From NCBI GenBank assembly GCA_002197545.1, contig NFUO01000389.1:1-64000 (forward strand): 64,000 nt of DNA. The letters are read 5' to 3'. Positions 63,960-64,000 of the stretch are shown here, in pieces (position 1 is the stretch's first letter; every line of letters starts with the position of its first letter). A program made the position numbers and the translations under genes. Below the pieces are notes generated by a model. The model saw nothing but the letters and a program-made list of their open reading frames with translations. It did not search any database and was not told the DNA's origin. Origin of the DNA: Acidobacteria subdivision 2 bacterium RH1 MAG20. GTDB taxonomy: Bacteria; Acidobacteriota; Terriglobia; Terriglobales; Acidobacteriaceae.

Positions 63960-64000
63960 TGCCGGGGGCCGCTTTGTTTGTGGGTTCTTCGACGGGGCTG

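Overview
The window looks like a chromosomal segment of a soil Acidobacteriota, most likely class Terriglobia (Granulicella/Edaphobacter/Terriglobus type). The signs are high GC, two members of the TIGR03435 family that is expanded in soil acidobacteria, several outer-membrane beta-barrel genes, and small palindromic repeats of the kind scattered through these genomes. This placement is inferred from gene content; no 16S gene is present.

The left part (about 2.4-14.7 kb) is a L-rhamnose-to-pyruvate catabolic block: rhaT (uptake), rhaI (isomerase), rhaB (kinase), a fused rhamnulose-1-phosphate aldolase/lactaldehyde dehydrogenase, and lutABC, which oxidise the resulting L-lactate to pyruvate. 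A regulator joining an IclR-type helix-turn-helix to a periplasmic-binding-type sugar domain sits inside the block. A 20-bp motif with AATA-N7-TATT half-sites occurs upstream of the fused aldolase gene, upstream of rhaI, and in the lutA/rhaT divergent region, so these units probably form one regulon. A TlpA-TIGR03435 gene bounded by inverted repeats sits between regulator and rhaI, and a small membrane zinc-ribbon gene sits inside lut.

From 14.7 to 33.8 kb there are mostly housekeeping genes: pyrE, a DsbD-like reductase, a CoA-binding protein, a ComM-like ATPase, serine dehydratase, thiolase, thiO, citrate synthase, DinB, cysteine desulfurase, an APC permease and glutathione peroxidase. Among them is a 22-residue Lys/Ala peptide gene with its own promoter and a strong hairpin.

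The 33.8-40.3 kb stretch is a plastic region. It holds a chimeric reading frame (M61 peptidase N-terminus joined to an antiporter C-terminus), a complete IS1595-type element with an 8-bp target duplication and two passenger genes, split tandem repeats, a lone asparagine synthetase, and several intergenic repeats.

From 40.3 to 64 kb the genome is again core-like: PEP mutase-family enzyme, mnmA, envelope and stress proteins, a GH57 glucanase/branching enzyme, a UbiA-like membrane protein with a methyltransferase, tRNA-Leu(UAG), DUF3467, a GT39-type glycosyltransferase, a TPR protein, NfeD, nadB, aroB, ubiE, a CDF transporter, a PASTA protein and rsmB. Palindromic elements have been inserted in frame into iscS and ubiE. 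A composite leader repeat occurs three times, each time just upstream of a plus-strand gene.
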